64,000 nt of DNA. Source: Halopseudomonas sabulinigri. Its GTDB lineage: Bacteria > Pseudomonadota > Gammaproteobacteria > Pseudomonadales > Pseudomonadaceae. The stretch is from positions 3,606,001-3,670,000 of the forward strand of contig NZ_LT629763.1 of NCBI RefSeq assembly GCF_900105255.1, written 5' to 3'. The stretch's first letter is position 1. Each line of letters begins with the position of its first letter. Shown here piece after piece: positions 42,058-51,584 of this stretch. The notes beneath the pieces were generated by a model. It was not told the DNA's origin. It did no database searches and saw nothing but the letters and a program-made list of their open reading frames with translations. Made by a program: the position numbers and the translations under genes.

Positions 42058-43311
42058 ATGAGTCATTTGTCACCGCTGCTGAAACAGGCCAGCAAGGTAT
42101 TGGTAGAACGCGGCGAAGGCAGCTGGTTGTTTGATGTCGACGGCAAGCGTTATCTGGACTTCACCTCGGGTATTGGTGTCACCAGTACCGGTCACTGTCA
42201 CCCCACTGTGGTTGCAGCGGCGCGCGAGCAGGTCGGCAAGATCGTGCATGCGCAGTACACCACCGTTGCCCACCAACCGATGCTGGATCTGTCGGATCAA
42301 CTCGCCGAGCGCATGCCCGGCCCCATCGACTCCGTGGCCTTTGCCAACTCCGGCTCAGAAGCAGTAGAAACGGCGCTGCGCCTGGCCCGGCATGCGACCA
42401 GCCGTGCCAATATCATCGTCTTCGATGGTGGCTTTCATGGCCGCACCATGGCGGCCGCCTCGCTTACCACCTCGGGCACCAAGGTGCGCACCGGCTTTCA
42501 TCCGATGATGGCCGGGGTGGTGGTGTCGCCGTTCCCGCACGCCTACCGCTATGGCTGGTCGGAAGAACAGGCGACTGACTTTGCCCTGCGCGAACTGGAC
42601 CATATCTTCAAAACCCAATCTGCCCCCAGCGATACCGCGGCGATGATCATCGAGCCAGTGCAGGGCGAATTTGGCTATTACCCGGCCAACACCGCTTTCA
42701 TGCAGGGGTTGGCCGAGCGCTGCAAGCAGCACGGCATTCTGCTCATTTGTGACGAGATTCAGGCCGGTTACGGGCGCACCGGCAAGTTCTGGGCGCACGA
42801 CCATTTTGCCGTGCAGCCCGATGTAGTGATTACCGCCAAGGGCCTGGCCAGCGGTTTCCCGCTCTCGGCCATTGCCGCCTCGGCTGACCTCATGAGCAAG
42901 GGTATGCCGGGTTCGCAGGGCGGCACCTACGGCGCCAACGCCGTGGCCTGCGCTGCGGCACTGGCAACGCTCAAGGTGATTGATGACGAGCAATTGGTTG
43001 CCAATGCGGCGCGGCAGGGTGAGCGCCTGCTCAGCCAGTTGACCGAGCTGCAGCAGCGTTACAGCTGCATCGACACCCTTCGCGGCAAGGGCCTGATGCT
43101 GGGTATGGAGATCGCCGATGACTACCGCACCCCGCGCGCCGACCTCGCCGGTGATCTGAGCGCAGCTGCCGAAGCGCAGGGTCTGTTGCTGCTGCGCTGC
43201 GGTACCGATGGCCAGATTGTGCGCTGGCTGCCGCCGCTCACCGTCTCTGCCGAGGAGGTCGACGACGCGGTTGCCCGTTTCGCCAAGGCGCTACAGCAGG
43301 TGGCCGCATGA
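42058..43311 (+). CDS. Class III aminotransferase (GABA aminotransferase-like)
   Basis: A 417-residue PLP enzyme of the ornithine/GABA aminotransferase class. Visible are DFTSGIGVTSTGHCHP, NSGSEAVETALRLARHAT, FHGRTMAAASLT, ICDEIQAGYGRTGKFWAHDHF and the PLP lysine in VVITAKGLASGFPLSA. It could convert an omega-amino acid to a semialdehyde for the gabD product. It overlaps the next gene by 4 bp. The ATG follows AGGAGACAGGTT. Substrate by family only. Confidence 0.88.
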   Translation: MSHLSPLLKQASKVLVERGEGSWLFDVDGKRYLDFTSGIGVTSTGHCHPTVVAAAREQVGKIVHAQYTTVAHQPMLDLSDQLAERMPGPIDSVAFANSGSEAVETALRLARHATSRANIIVFDGGFHGRTMAAASLTTSGTKVRTGFHPMMAGVVVSPFPHAYRYGWSEEQATDFALRELDHIFKTQSAPSDTAAMIIEPVQGEFGYYPANTAFMQGLAERCKQHGILLICDEIQAGYGRTGKFWAHDHFAVQPDVVITAKGLASGFPLSAIAASADLMSKGMPGSQGGTYGANAVACAAALATLKVIDDEQLVANAARQGERLLSQLTELQQRYSCIDTLRGKGLMLGMEIADDYRTPRADLAGDLSAAAEAQGLLLLRCGTDGQIVRWLPPLTVSAEEVDDAVARFAKALQQVAA

Positions 43312-44258
43312 CGCGTGTGCTGGTGCTGGTGGCACCTGGCGAGCCACCGCTGCCGGGGTTGGAGCCTCTGCCAGACCGCGTCGAGCTGACCACTGTCAGC
43401 GCCGAAACCGAGTTGCGTGAGCAGTTGCCGAACACCGACATTCTGGTGGTGACCGATTTTCGTACCGGTTTGCTGGAACGCTGCTGGCCGGCAAAGCACC
43501 GCATCAAGTGGGTCCACGCCACCAGCGCTGGCGTGGATGCATTGCTGTTTCCGGCACTGGCAAACAGCAACGTGTTGCTGACCAACGCCCGCGGCGTATT
43601 CGATCTGGGCATTGCCGAGTATGTGCTCGGCGCAGTGCTGCTGTTTGCCAAGGATACCCTCGGCAACCTGCGGCACCAGCGTGCGCACCAATGGCAACAC
43701 CGCGAGACCGAACTGATCAGGGGCAAGCAGGCGTTGATTATCGGCGCTGGCTCAATCGGCGGTGAGGTTGCGCGCTTGCTTGGCGCTTTGGGGCTGGAGG
43801 TGACCGGGGTTGCCCGCAGCGCGCGTGAAGCGCCGAATTTCCAGCAGGTGGTTGCCAACGATGACCTCGACATGTACCTGCCGAGAGCCGATTACGTGGT
43901 GATAACCGCGCCGCTGACAGCGGCCACCGAAGGGCTGATCAACCGCCGCAGACTGGCGCTGTTGCAGCCCCACGCGGTGCTGATCAATGTTGGGCGTGGG
44001 GCTGTGGTGGTGACCGAGGACCTGGTCGAGGCGCTACAGCAGCAAACCATTGCCGGCGCTGCGCTGGATGTAGTCGAGCCCGAACCCCTGCCGGAGCAGC
44101 ACGCACTGTGGGAGATGCCCAACGTGATGCTGTCGGCGCACATGTCCGGTGATTTCGTTGGCTGGCGCCGCGCACTGGGCGAGCAGTTCAAGGCCAATCT
44201 TGCGCGTTGGCTGGCTGGAGAAGACCTGTTCAATCAGGTTGATAAAGGCAAGGCCTGA
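43308..44258 (+). CDS. D-2-hydroxyacid dehydrogenase
   Basis: A 316-residue NAD(P)-dependent dehydrogenase. It has HATSAGVDALLFP, the Rossmann loop IIGAGSIGGEVARLLGALG, NVGRGAVVVTEDL with the substrate-binding arginine, VVEPEPLPEQHALWEMPNV and a histidine in LSAHMSGD. It interconverts 2-keto and D-2-hydroxy acids. It overlaps the aminotransferase in an ATGA junction and so belongs to the same operon. The role may be to handle the keto acid produced by a neighbouring enzyme. Confidence 0.85.
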   Translation: MTRVLVLVAPGEPPLPGLEPLPDRVELTTVSAETELREQLPNTDILVVTDFRTGLLERCWPAKHRIKWVHATSAGVDALLFPALANSNVLLTNARGVFDLGIAEYVLGAVLLFAKDTLGNLRHQRAHQWQHRETELIRGKQALIIGAGSIGGEVARLLGALGLEVTGVARSAREAPNFQQVVANDDLDMYLPRADYVVITAPLTAATEGLINRRRLALLQPHAVLINVGRGAVVVTEDLVEALQQQTIAGAALDVVEPEPLPEQHALWEMPNVMLSAHMSGDFVGWRRALGEQFKANLARWLAGEDLFNQVDKGKA

Positions 44259-44318
44259 GCGCGCAGTAGCAGAAGGCGCTCGGTTTATACGATTTGTTTT
44301 CCACCTGAGGAGGCGGAT

Positions 44319-45728
44319 ATGTCCCAGGACATTCTTAAGATGACAGCAGTACAACTTCGGGAACAGTTTGCCGACAAGCAGTTGTCCCCGGTTGAAGTCG
44401 CCAGTGCGATGCTGGATCAGATTGAAAAGGTGGATAAACAAACCAACGGCTTCTGTCTGGTCGACCGGGAAACTTCTTTGGATTTTGCCCGTGAGTCAGA
44501 GCAGCGCTATCAACGTGGTGAGGCCAATGGCCTGCTGGATGGCGTGCCCGTGGCGGTCAAGGATGTATTTCTGACCCCCATGTGGCCCACCATCAAGGGC
44601 TCGCACACGGTCGACCCGCAAAGCACAATGGGTAAGTCCGCGCCCTGTACCGCCGCGCTGGCGCGCCACGGTTATGTGCCGATCGGCAAAACCACCACGC
44701 CGGAACTGGGCTGGAAAGGCGTGACCGACAACCCGGTAACCGGGGTGACTAATAACCCCTGGAACCCCGATACCACCTCCGGTGGCTCCAGCGGGGGCAG
44801 TGGCGTGGCGGTTGCCTTGGGCATGGCGCCCATCGCGCTGGGTACCGATGCCGGTGGTTCAATCCGCATTCCGGCGGCCTTCTGCGGCATTGTTGGCCTC
44901 AAGCCATCGTTTGGTGAAGTGCCGCACTGGCCCTCCAGCCCCTTCGGCACTTTGGCTCACGCCGGGCCGATGACCTGGACGGTGGAAGACTGCGCGCTGA
45001 TGATGAACGTGCTGTGTGAGGCCGACCACCGCGACACCAACGCCGTGCCGCGGCGCAACATCGATTATCTGGCGAAGCTGAAAAACGGCGTGAAAGGCCT
45101 GAAGATCGCCTACAGCCCCAACCTGGGTTACGTCGACGTGGATAAGGAAGTAGAGGCGGCGGTAGCGGAGGCAGCGCGGGTATTCGAGTCGCTGGGAGCC
45201 GAAGTAGTGCGCGTCGATCCCGGTTTCAGTGATCCGCTGGCTGCGTTCGGCCATCTGTTCTACGGCGGCGCGGCCAATGCCATCCGCGATCTGGGCGCCA
45301 AGAAGCGCGCGGTCATGGATCCCGAGTTGGTCAAGGTCGCTGAGAAGGCGTCACGCTTGAGCATGCTCGATTACATGGGCGCGGTGAACGAGTCGATGGC
45401 GCTGCGCGAGCGCATGGCCGGCTTTCACCAGAAGTACGATCTGCTGCTCACGCCCACGTTGCCGATCACTGCCTTCAAGACCGGCCGCGAGGTGCCGGAA
45501 GACTGGCCCAGCACGCGCTGGCCTACGTGGACGCCCTTCACCTACCCCTTCAACATGACCGGCCAGCCGGGCCTCTCGGTGCCCTGCGGTTTCGACAGCA
45601 AGGGCCTGCCAATTGGCTTGCAGCTGGTTGGCGCGCGCTTCAACGATGCCCTGGTGTTACAGGCCGGTTATGCCTACCAGCAGGCCGCTCCTTTGACCGA
45701 CCGTCGTCCACAGCTGTTTGGCGCCTGA
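44319..45728 (+). CDS. Amidase-signature family amidase
   Basis: A 469-residue amidase with the Ser-cisSer-Lys triad context: Lys in GVPVAVKDVFL, and the serines in TSGGSSGGSGVAVALG, plus GTDAGGSIRIPAAFCG. It hydrolyses an amide or related bond to the acid and ammonia or an amine. It sits between a D-hydroxyacid dehydrogenase and an aminotransferase, so it may open an amide-bearing growth substrate. No signal peptide is present. Substrate unknown. Confidence 0.88.
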   Translation: MSQDILKMTAVQLREQFADKQLSPVEVASAMLDQIEKVDKQTNGFCLVDRETSLDFARESEQRYQRGEANGLLDGVPVAVKDVFLTPMWPTIKGSHTVDPQSTMGKSAPCTAALARHGYVPIGKTTTPELGWKGVTDNPVTGVTNNPWNPDTTSGGSSGGSGVAVALGMAPIALGTDAGGSIRIPAAFCGIVGLKPSFGEVPHWPSSPFGTLAHAGPMTWTVEDCALMMNVLCEADHRDTNAVPRRNIDYLAKLKNGVKGLKIAYSPNLGYVDVDKEVEAAVAEAARVFESLGAEVVRVDPGFSDPLAAFGHLFYGGAANAIRDLGAKKRAVMDPELVKVAEKASRLSMLDYMGAVNESMALRERMAGFHQKYDLLLTPTLPITAFKTGREVPEDWPSTRWPTWTPFTYPFNMTGQPGLSVPCGFDSKGLPIGLQLVGARFNDALVLQAGYAYQQAAPLTDRRPQLFGA

Positions 45729-45743
45729 GCAGGGGAGATTGTT

Positions 45744-46949
45744 ATGGCACTTGGCACAAGCGATGTTGATCTGTACGAATCCGAGGACCCGATCTGGAAC
45801 CCGGCGCTGCTGACCATCCCGATCCCCGGTATCCGCAAGATGGTCAACCTGGCCTCCAGCCTGGAGGATGTAATTCATCTGTCGATCGGGCAGCCTGACC
45901 TGCCGGCCCCGAAGAATGTGGTGGATGCGGCGGTAGAGGCGCTGCAGGCAGGGCAAACCGGTTACACCATGGATGCCGGGCTGCCGGAGCTGCTGGAATC
46001 GCTGGCGACCTATTACGGTGATCGTTATCAGCGCACTTTGACGGCGGATAATATTCTGATTACCACCGGCGCGACCGAGGCGATTTATTTGGCGCTCACC
46101 GCCGTGGCGGCGCCAGGCCGGCACTTCATCGTACCGGACCCGGCGTTCATGCTGTATGCGCCGCTGATTCGCATGAACGGCGGCGAGGTGACCGAGATTG
46201 CGACGCGGGCGGAAAATAACCACCAGCTCGACCCGCAGGAAGTGATAGACGCGATCGAGCCGCACACCCACGCCATCGTCCTCAACTCACCCAGTAACCC
46301 GACCGGGACGTTGTATCCCAAGGAAACCCTGGAGGCGATTCTGGAGGAGGCGGCCTATCGCGGCATTCACGTGATCAGCGATGAGGTCTACGACCACCTG
46401 ATCTACGACGGTAAGGAATATCCTTCGGTGCTGTCGTGCTGCAGCGATCTGGATCACGTGATGGTAGTCAGTAGCTTCTCCAAGACCTACAGCATGGCGG
46501 GCATGCGCATCGGTTGGCTGATCGCCAGTCAGGCGGCGATCAAGAAGCTGCGGCGTTATCACATGTTCACCACCACGGTAGCCAATACCCCGTTTCAGTG
46601 GGCCGGGGTCGCTGCGCTGCGGGGCGGTACCGAGTTTACCGATCATATGCTGGCCGAATACACGCGGCGCCGCGATCGCCTGGTGGAGCTGGTAGAGCAG
46701 ACGCCGCACCTCACCGGGTATAAGCCCGAAGGCGCCTTCTACCTGTTCCCGTCGCTACCCGAAGGCGTCAATGGTACCAATGTGGCGCTGCGTCTGCTGA
46801 AGGAGACCGGGGTGTGCACCATACCCGGCGAGACCTTCGGCAATAGCTGTAACAATGCGCTGCGCCTGAGTTATTCAACGTCGCTGGCGAATATCGAGGA
46901 GGCGTTCGAACGCATTATTCCGTGGATGGCTAAGCAGGACTTTGGCTAA
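45744..46949 (+). CDS. Class I/II pyridoxal-phosphate aminotransferase
   Basis: A 401-residue fold-type I aminotransferase. It shows LSIGQPDLPAP, TTGATEAIYLAL, LNSPSNPTGTLYP, ISDEVYDHLIYDG and the PLP lysine in SFSKTYSMAGMRIGW. The family covers aspartate-type and aromatic enzymes; specificity is not readable. It is the last of the six genes, 15 bp after the amidase. Its stop precedes a repeat-rich non-coding region. Confidence 0.88.
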   Translation: MALGTSDVDLYESEDPIWNPALLTIPIPGIRKMVNLASSLEDVIHLSIGQPDLPAPKNVVDAAVEALQAGQTGYTMDAGLPELLESLATYYGDRYQRTLTADNILITTGATEAIYLALTAVAAPGRHFIVPDPAFMLYAPLIRMNGGEVTEIATRAENNHQLDPQEVIDAIEPHTHAIVLNSPSNPTGTLYPKETLEAILEEAAYRGIHVISDEVYDHLIYDGKEYPSVLSCCSDLDHVMVVSSFSKTYSMAGMRIGWLIASQAAIKKLRRYHMFTTTVANTPFQWAGVAALRGGTEFTDHMLAEYTRRRDRLVELVEQTPHLTGYKPEGAFYLFPSLPEGVNGTNVALRLLKETGVCTIPGETFGNSCNNALRLSYSTSLANIEEAFERIIPWMAKQDFG

Positions 46950-47093
46950 TGGTGTCGGTATTTATATTCGATTTGTGAGCTGGTTAACAAAAGGGCGGAT
47001 GCAAACCAATCTTTTGCTCTGATGGGTGTCTTTCAAGATAGGCCGCTGTGGTTAACGCCATGGCGGTTCTATACACCCAAAGGAGAAAACCTG

Positions 47094-47168
47094 ATGAATA
47101 GGATTATTTATATCGTTGGTGCCGTTGTGATCGTGTTGGCTATCCTGTCATTTCTCGGCTTTCGTTAG
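47094..47168 (+). CDS. 24-residue single-helix membrane peptide
   Basis: A very short ORF starting MNRIIYIVGAVV and ending SFLGFR. It consists of one membrane helix with a basic residue near each end. The ATG is preceded by AAAGGAGAAAACCTG, a strong ribosome-binding site at good spacing. Short proteins of this pattern (MNRIIYIVGxVVIV) recur in pseudomonads and other Proteobacteria as far as I recall. It is followed by a palindrome and a hairpin. No function is known. Confidence 0.7.
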   Translation: MNRIIYIVGAVVIVLAILSFLGFR

Positions 47169-47191
47169 TACCTCGTCCCGCCGGGTATTAA

Positions 47192-47247
47192 CTATCCCGG
47201 GATAGATGGAACAAGCGGTTCGTCGTGCTTTGTCGGCGTGACCGCTT
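47192..47247. terminator. 14-bp palindrome and following hairpin
   Basis: CTATCCCGGGATAG (47192-47205) is a perfect 14-bp palindrome. Next, AAGCGGT (47213-47219) pairs with ACCGCTT (47241-47247), ending in TTT. The second hairpin could terminate the small-peptide transcript; the T-run is short. Confidence 0.4.
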
Positions 47248-47340
47248 TGCCAATCAAAAATTTGCCCAATGGCAGTGGTATCTACGCCCTCCTCGCTGCC
47301 CCCCCGGTTCAACGTTTAACCTGCGATTGCCAAAATATCT

Positions 47341-47372
47341 AGCTTGCAGCTTGCAGCTTGCAGCTTGCAGCT
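47341..47372. repeat. Tandem heptamer repeat AGCTTGC x4
   Basis: Four exact head-to-tail copies of AGCTTGC plus AGCT, 6 bp beyond the CoA-transferase stop. The word matches the AAGCTGCAAGC-type repeats near hom-thrC and lysS. Too short for CRISPR or a gene. Confidence 0.9.
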
Positions 47373-47378
47373 GGAGCC

Positions 47379-48575
47379 TCATATCACCCCTTCTTTGCGC
47401 AAACGCTGCACATCCTCACGGCTATAACCCAGCTGCTTCAGCAGCGCGTCGGTATGCTCGCCCAACGCCGGGCCAGTCCACTGCACGCTGCCAGGCGTCG
47501 CGGTCAGCTTGGGGATGATGCCCGGCATCTTGAACGCCTTGCCGTCAGGCAGGGTGGCGTTTAGAAACATCTCGCGGGCCAGATACTGCGGGTCGGCGAA
47601 CATATCGGCGGCCGAGTAGATCTTGCTGGCCGGTACCTCGGCGCGATTCAGTATCTCCAGCACCTCGGCCTGGGTGCGCCGTGCGGCCCAGCTGTCGATC
47701 AAGGCGTAGAGTTCGTCGCGCCGCGCATCGCGTCCGGCGTTATCCGCCAGGCTGGGGTCCTCGGCCAGGTCATCGCGGCCCATGGCGCGCATGCAGCGCT
47801 GAAAGATGGCGTCGCCGTTAGCGCCAATCTGTACGGCCTTGCCGTCGTTACAGGTGTGAATAGAGGAGGGCGTGATGCCCGGCATGATGTTGCCACTGCG
47901 CTCACGCACAAACCCCATCACGTCAAACTCGGGCACCATGCTCTCCATCATGGCGAAAACGGCTTCGTACAGTGCAACATCCACCACTTGTCCCTTGCCC
48001 TGATTGACTTCGCGGTGACGCAGCGCCATGAGGGCGCCTATCACACCCCAAAGCGCAGCAATGGAATCGCCGATGGATATGCCGGTACGGACCGGTGGGC
48101 GGTCAGTAAAACCGGTGATGTATCGCAGGCCGCCGACCGATTCGCCCACGGCGCCAAAGCCGGGCTGATCCTTATAGGGGCCGGTCTGACCAAAGCCGGA
48201 CAGCCGCACCATGACCAGACCCGGATTCAACGCGTGTAGCACGTCCCAGCCCAGGCCGAGCTTTTCCAGAGTGCCAGGGCGAAAGTTCTCGATCAGGATG
48301 TCGGCATCGCGCAGCAGTTGCTTGAGTATCGCCAGGCCTTCGGGCGCTTTCAGGTTAAGCGTCAGCGACTGCTTGTTGCGCGCCTGAACAAACCACCACA
48401 ATGAGGTGCCTTCATACAGCTTGCGCCATTTGCGCAGCGGATCGCCGCCGTTGGGGGACTCAACCTTGATGACTTCCGCACCGAACTCGGCGCAGATGCG
48501 CGCGGCAAAGGGGCCGGCGATCAGAGTGCCCAGCTCAACGACCTTGAGTCCAGCCAGTGGTTTGGCGGCGTCCAT
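47379..48575 (-). CDS. CaiB/BaiF (class III) CoA-transferase
   Basis: A 398-residue family III CoA-transferase. It has the N-terminal KVVELGTLIAGPFAARICAEFGAEVIKVE, IENFRPGTLEKLGLG, RLSGFGQTGPYKDQPGFG and the catalytic aspartate in GKGQVVDVALYEAVF. It moves CoA between carboxylic acids such as formyl/oxalyl or succinyl/citramalyl pairs. Its partner acid is unknown. It faces the catabolic cluster but is on the other strand, so a pathway link is only a suggestion. Confidence 0.9.
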   Translation of the reverse strand: MDAAKPLAGLKVVELGTLIAGPFAARICAEFGAEVIKVESPNGGDPLRKWRKLYEGTSLWWFVQARNKQSLTLNLKAPEGLAILKQLLRDADILIENFRPGTLEKLGLGWDVLHALNPGLVMVRLSGFGQTGPYKDQPGFGAVGESVGGLRYITGFTDRPPVRTGISIGDSIAALWGVIGALMALRHREVNQGKGQVVDVALYEAVFAMMESMVPEFDVMGFVRERSGNIMPGITPSSIHTCNDGKAVQIGANGDAIFQRCMRAMGRDDLAEDPSLADNAGRDARRDELYALIDSWAARRTQAEVLEILNRAEVPASKIYSAADMFADPQYLAREMFLNATLPDGKAFKMPGIIPKLTATPGSVQWTGPALGEHTDALLKQLGYSREDVQRLRKEGVI

Positions 48576-48643
48576 GCAATCTCCTGTTCATTAGCGTGCG
48601 GGCTGAACAGTGTAGGTGATTGCAGGCAGCGGGAAAATCCGCT

Positions 48644-49018
48644 TCAGGCCGCTTTCTGCAGGGCTTTTACCAGCTCGGCCTTGCGCATGCTGGAACGACC
48701 GGAAATAGCCTTGGCGCGTGCCATGCGCCGCAGCTCGGCGACGGTTTCTTCCTGCAGTGACTGCTTGCGCGGCACACCACGCCGGCTGGCGGCAGCGCGG
48801 CGGGCGGAGCCTTCGCGCGACTGCTGCTTTGCCTTTGCGCTTTTTTGCTTGCCGGAACCGCCGCTGCGGTTGCCGCCGCCAGACTGCTTGTTGACGGTAG
48901 CCCAGGCGCGGGCCTCGGCCTCATGTTCCGGAACGCCAGCCTCACGGTAGCTGTCTTCAATGTGTTCGGCCTTGCGTTTCTGCTTGTCGGTGTACTTGTC
49001 TTTGCTGCCTCGGCTCAT
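48644..49018 (-). CDS. Basic protein with Rho-N/SAP-like C-terminal motif
   Basis: A 124-residue, very basic protein. The N-terminus SRGSKDKYTDKQKRKAEHIE is followed by EHEAEARAWATVNKQSGGG, a Gly/Ser/Lys-rich linker (SGKQKSAKAKQQSREGS) and a C-terminal helix pair EETVAELRRMARAKAISGRS then MRKAELVKAL, like Rho N-terminal or SAP motifs. It probably binds nucleic acid. It is often annotated as plasmid-stabilisation-like, but no toxin partner is present. ATG 49018 is preferred to 49030. Confidence 0.75.
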   Translation of the reverse strand: MSRGSKDKYTDKQKRKAEHIEDSYREAGVPEHEAEARAWATVNKQSGGGNRSGGSGKQKSAKAKQQSREGSARRAAASRRGVPRKQSLQEETVAELRRMARAKAISGRSSMRKAELVKALQKAA

Positions 49019-49151
49019 GGGGGCCTCCACTCGTTACTCGTTCGGGACCGCGGATTTGCCAGTCCGAAGTGTCAACACGTTGGATGCCGCGTGACCAGAG
49101 GGGTTCCGCACTTTCTATCGCTGGCACAGGCGGGCTGGGTGCGTCAGGGTC

Positions 49152-50468
49152 TCAATCCTGAATGGCGTCGGCGAACTGGCCGATGGCATCGACTACGCGC
49201 TGGGCCTCGTCGCGAATATCGAGCATGACTTCACCAGCCTTGTTGGCAGACGCGACGCCTTGTTCAGCCTTTTCCTGGCTGCCACTCATGCCGTTGACCG
49301 CTTGCTGGGCCAGGTCCATGTTCTGCTGCACCACATCATTGATTTCTACCGTCGCCTGGCTGGTGCGGGCGGCCAAATTGCGCACCTCGTCCGCCACTAC
49401 GGCGAAGCCGCGGCCCTGCTCGCCGGCGCGAGCGGCCTCGATGGCGGCGTTCAATGCCAGCAGGTTGGTCTGCTCTGCGATGCCACGAATGACCTGCACG
49501 ATGCTATTGATGCGCTCGGATTGAGTGCTGAGTGCGCTGATGTGCGTGGCTACCGAGTCGAGATCGCTGGCAATGCCACGGACCACCTCGACCGTCTGCT
49601 CGACCGCGCCGGCGCCCTTGCGCGCGCTCTCGTCGGTTTCGGCGGCGATTTCAAACGCCAGCTTGGCCGCGGCCGATTCGGCAAGCCGGCTTTCTACCTG
49701 GGCAGTGATGTCGCTGGCGAACTTGACCACGCCGTAGAGTTTGCCGGTCGCGTCGTAGAGGGGGTTGTAGGTGGCGCGTAACCAGACTTCCTGTCCATCC
49801 TTGCTGATGCGTTTGAAGCGATCGGAAATGAACTCGCCGCTATTCAGACGTTGCCAGAAGCGTCGATAGGCCTCGCTGCCGGCCTCAACCGGATCGCAGA
49901 ACAGGCGGTGGTGCTTGCCGCGAATCTCTTCCAGACGGTAACCCATGGTGTGCAAAAAATTGCCGTTGGCGGTGACGATTTCACCGTCGGCGTTGAACTC
50001 GATGACCGCCATGGAGCGATCAATCGCGTTGAGCAAGCTTTGGTGTTCCTGCTCGGCCTCAACCTGCTTGGTTATGTCGGTGGCCAGTTTGATCACCCGA
50101 ACCACCTGTCCGTCAACATCCTTTACCGGCAGATAACTGGCTTCAAGCCAGACGTGTCTGCCGCCTTTGGCCAGCCGCATGAAACGGTCGCTGAAACTGT
50201 CGCCGTTGGCCAGCCGCTGCCAGAAACGACTGTATTCGGCGCTGGCCAGTAGATCGGGTGGGCAGAACAGGCGGTGGTGCTGGCCGCGTATTTCGTCCAG
50301 TTGATAGCCCATGCAGCTGAGGAAAGATGGGTTGGCGTCGAGCACCTCGCCGGTGGGAGTGAACTCGATCATTGCAAGGTTCTGCCGGATCGCGGCGAGG
50401 ATCTGCTCATGCATGTGCAGCGCCGATTTGCATTCATCCAGTTCGTGACGCAGACCTGATCCGAACAT
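49152..50468 (-). CDS. Soluble PAS-PAS chemoreceptor, BdlA-like
   Basis: A 438-residue protein without membrane helices. Two PAS domains (about 20-130 and 140-255) share [13 protein letters not shown] and [10 protein letters not shown] segments, with PAC-like endings [11 protein letters not shown] and [12 protein letters not shown] chemoreceptor signalling tip follows ([35 protein letters not shown]). This is the layout of BdlA, a biofilm-dispersion regulator of P. aeruginosa, and of Aer-like sensors. I chose ATG 50468 because GAGG lies 6 bp before it. Confidence 0.85.
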   Translation of the reverse strand: MFGSGLRHELDECKSALHMHEQILAAIRQNLAMIEFTPTGEVLDANPSFLSCMGYQLDEIRGQHHRLFCPPDLLASAEYSRFWQRLANGDSFSDRFMRLAKGGRHVWLEASYLPVKDVDGQVVRVIKLATDITKQVEAEQEHQSLLNAIDRSMAVIEFNADGEIVTANGNFLHTMGYRLEEIRGKHHRLFCDPVEAGSEAYRRFWQRLNSGEFISDRFKRISKDGQEVWLRATYNPLYDATGKLYGVVKFASDITAQVESRLAESAAAKLAFEIAAETDESARKGAGAVEQTVEVVRGIASDLDSVATHISALSTQSERINSIVQVIRGIAEQTNLLALNAAIEAARAGEQGRGFAVVADEVRNLAARTSQATVEINDVVQQNMDLAQQAVNGMSGSQEKAEQGVASANKAGEVMLDIRDEAQRVVDAIGQFADAIQD

Positions 50469-50669
50469 ACGTGACCTCATACGCAGCTTGTTGGAATAAC
50501 GAGCGCAATCCTGTGCTCTTAAGGAGTAGATCGGCGTTACAGATTGTTTCTTGAGTGAACAATTGCTCAGTTTAGCAGGGCGCGGCGGATGCGCGCGGCG
50601 CGCAAACTGCGCATACTGTCGGGCGAACCGGCTTGACCGACTTTGCCCATGTGAACAAGGAGTGCCCCC

Positions 50670-51584
50670 GTGGCTACCAGTCTGCTCGTACTGATTGACG
50701 ATATTGCGTCGCTACTGGATGACGTGTCGCTGATGACCAAAGTAGCGGCTAAAAAAACCGCCGGTGTGCTCGGTGATGACCTGGCCCTGAATGCCCAGCA
50801 GGTCACTGGGGTCAAGGCCGACCGTGAGTTGCCGGTAGTCTGGGCGGTGGCCAAGGGCTCGTTTCGCAACAAGCTGATTCTGGTGCCAGCGGCCTTGCTG
50901 ATCAGCGCGGTGGCGCCCTGGCTGATTACCCCTATTCTCATGTTGGGCGGCGCCTTCCTCTGCTACGAAGGCGCCGAGAAGCTGGCCCACAAGTTTCTGC
51001 ATGACACCAAGGCTGAGCATGCGCAAACGGTGCAGAACCTGTCGCACGAGCCCAAGGATGTGGTGGCCAGAGAAAAGGCCAAGATTGCCGGCGCCGTGCG
51101 CACCGACCTCATACTCTCTGCTGAAATTATTGCCATCACGCTGGGCACCGTGGCGCAAGCCGAGTTCATGCAGCAGGTCATCGTGGTGTCGGGCATTGCG
51201 CTGGTGATGACGGCAGGAGTGTATGGGCTGGTCGCGGGTATCGTCAAACTGGACGATGCCGGGCTGGCGCTGGCGCAGAAAAGCAGCGCCGCGGCGCAGA
51301 AATTGGGCGCCGGGATTCTCTGGTTCGCACCCTGGCTGATGCGCACGCTCTCGGTTGTGGGAACGGCGGCCATGTTCATGGTCGGCGGTGGCATTCTGAC
51401 CCACGGCGTGGGTGTGGTACATCATTGGATTGAGCACAGTGCGGCCTCGGCCACCGAACTGCCCTTTGTCGGGACTGTGCTGGGCGGCTTGTTGCCGACC
51501 CTGTTGAACGCCGGGATCGGCATTGTCGCCGGGGCGGTGATTCTGGGCGTGATTACTCTGATTGGCCGCCTGCGGCGCGGCTGA
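50670..51584 (+). CDS. DUF808 (YedI-like) membrane protein
   Basis: A 304-residue membrane protein. [39 protein letters not shown] is the DUF808 start, then helices around [32 protein letters not shown] and a C-terminal WIEHSAAS segment. Function is unknown. The start is GTG 50670 with AAGGAG before it. The 3' end overlaps the convergent GGDEF gene by 32 bp. Confidence 0.88.
   Translation: MATSLLVLIDDIASLLDDVSLMTKVAAKKTAGVLGDDLALNAQQVTGVKADRELPVVWAVAKGSFRNKLILVPAALLISAVAPWLITPILMLGGAFLCYEGAEKLAHKFLHDTKAEHAQTVQNLSHEPKDVVAREKAKIAGAVRTDLILSAEIIAITLGTVAQAEFMQQVIVVSGIALVMTAGVYGLVAGIVKLDDAGLALAQKSSAAAQKLGAGILWFAPWLMRTLSVVGTAAMFMVGGGILTHGVGVVHHWIEHSAASATELPFVGTVLGGLLPTLLNAGIGIVAGAVILGVITLIGRLRRG

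Noticed and set aside
47341-47372. Tandem repeat as a possible CRISPR array
   Set aside because: The unit is 7 bp without spacers; CRISPR needs about 24-40 bp repeats separated by unique spacers, and no cas gene is present.
48644-49018. Toxin-antitoxin or plasmid stabilisation role for the basic protein
   Set aside because: Such labels circulate for this type of protein, but there is no partner gene and its only recognisable motif is Rho-N/SAP-like.
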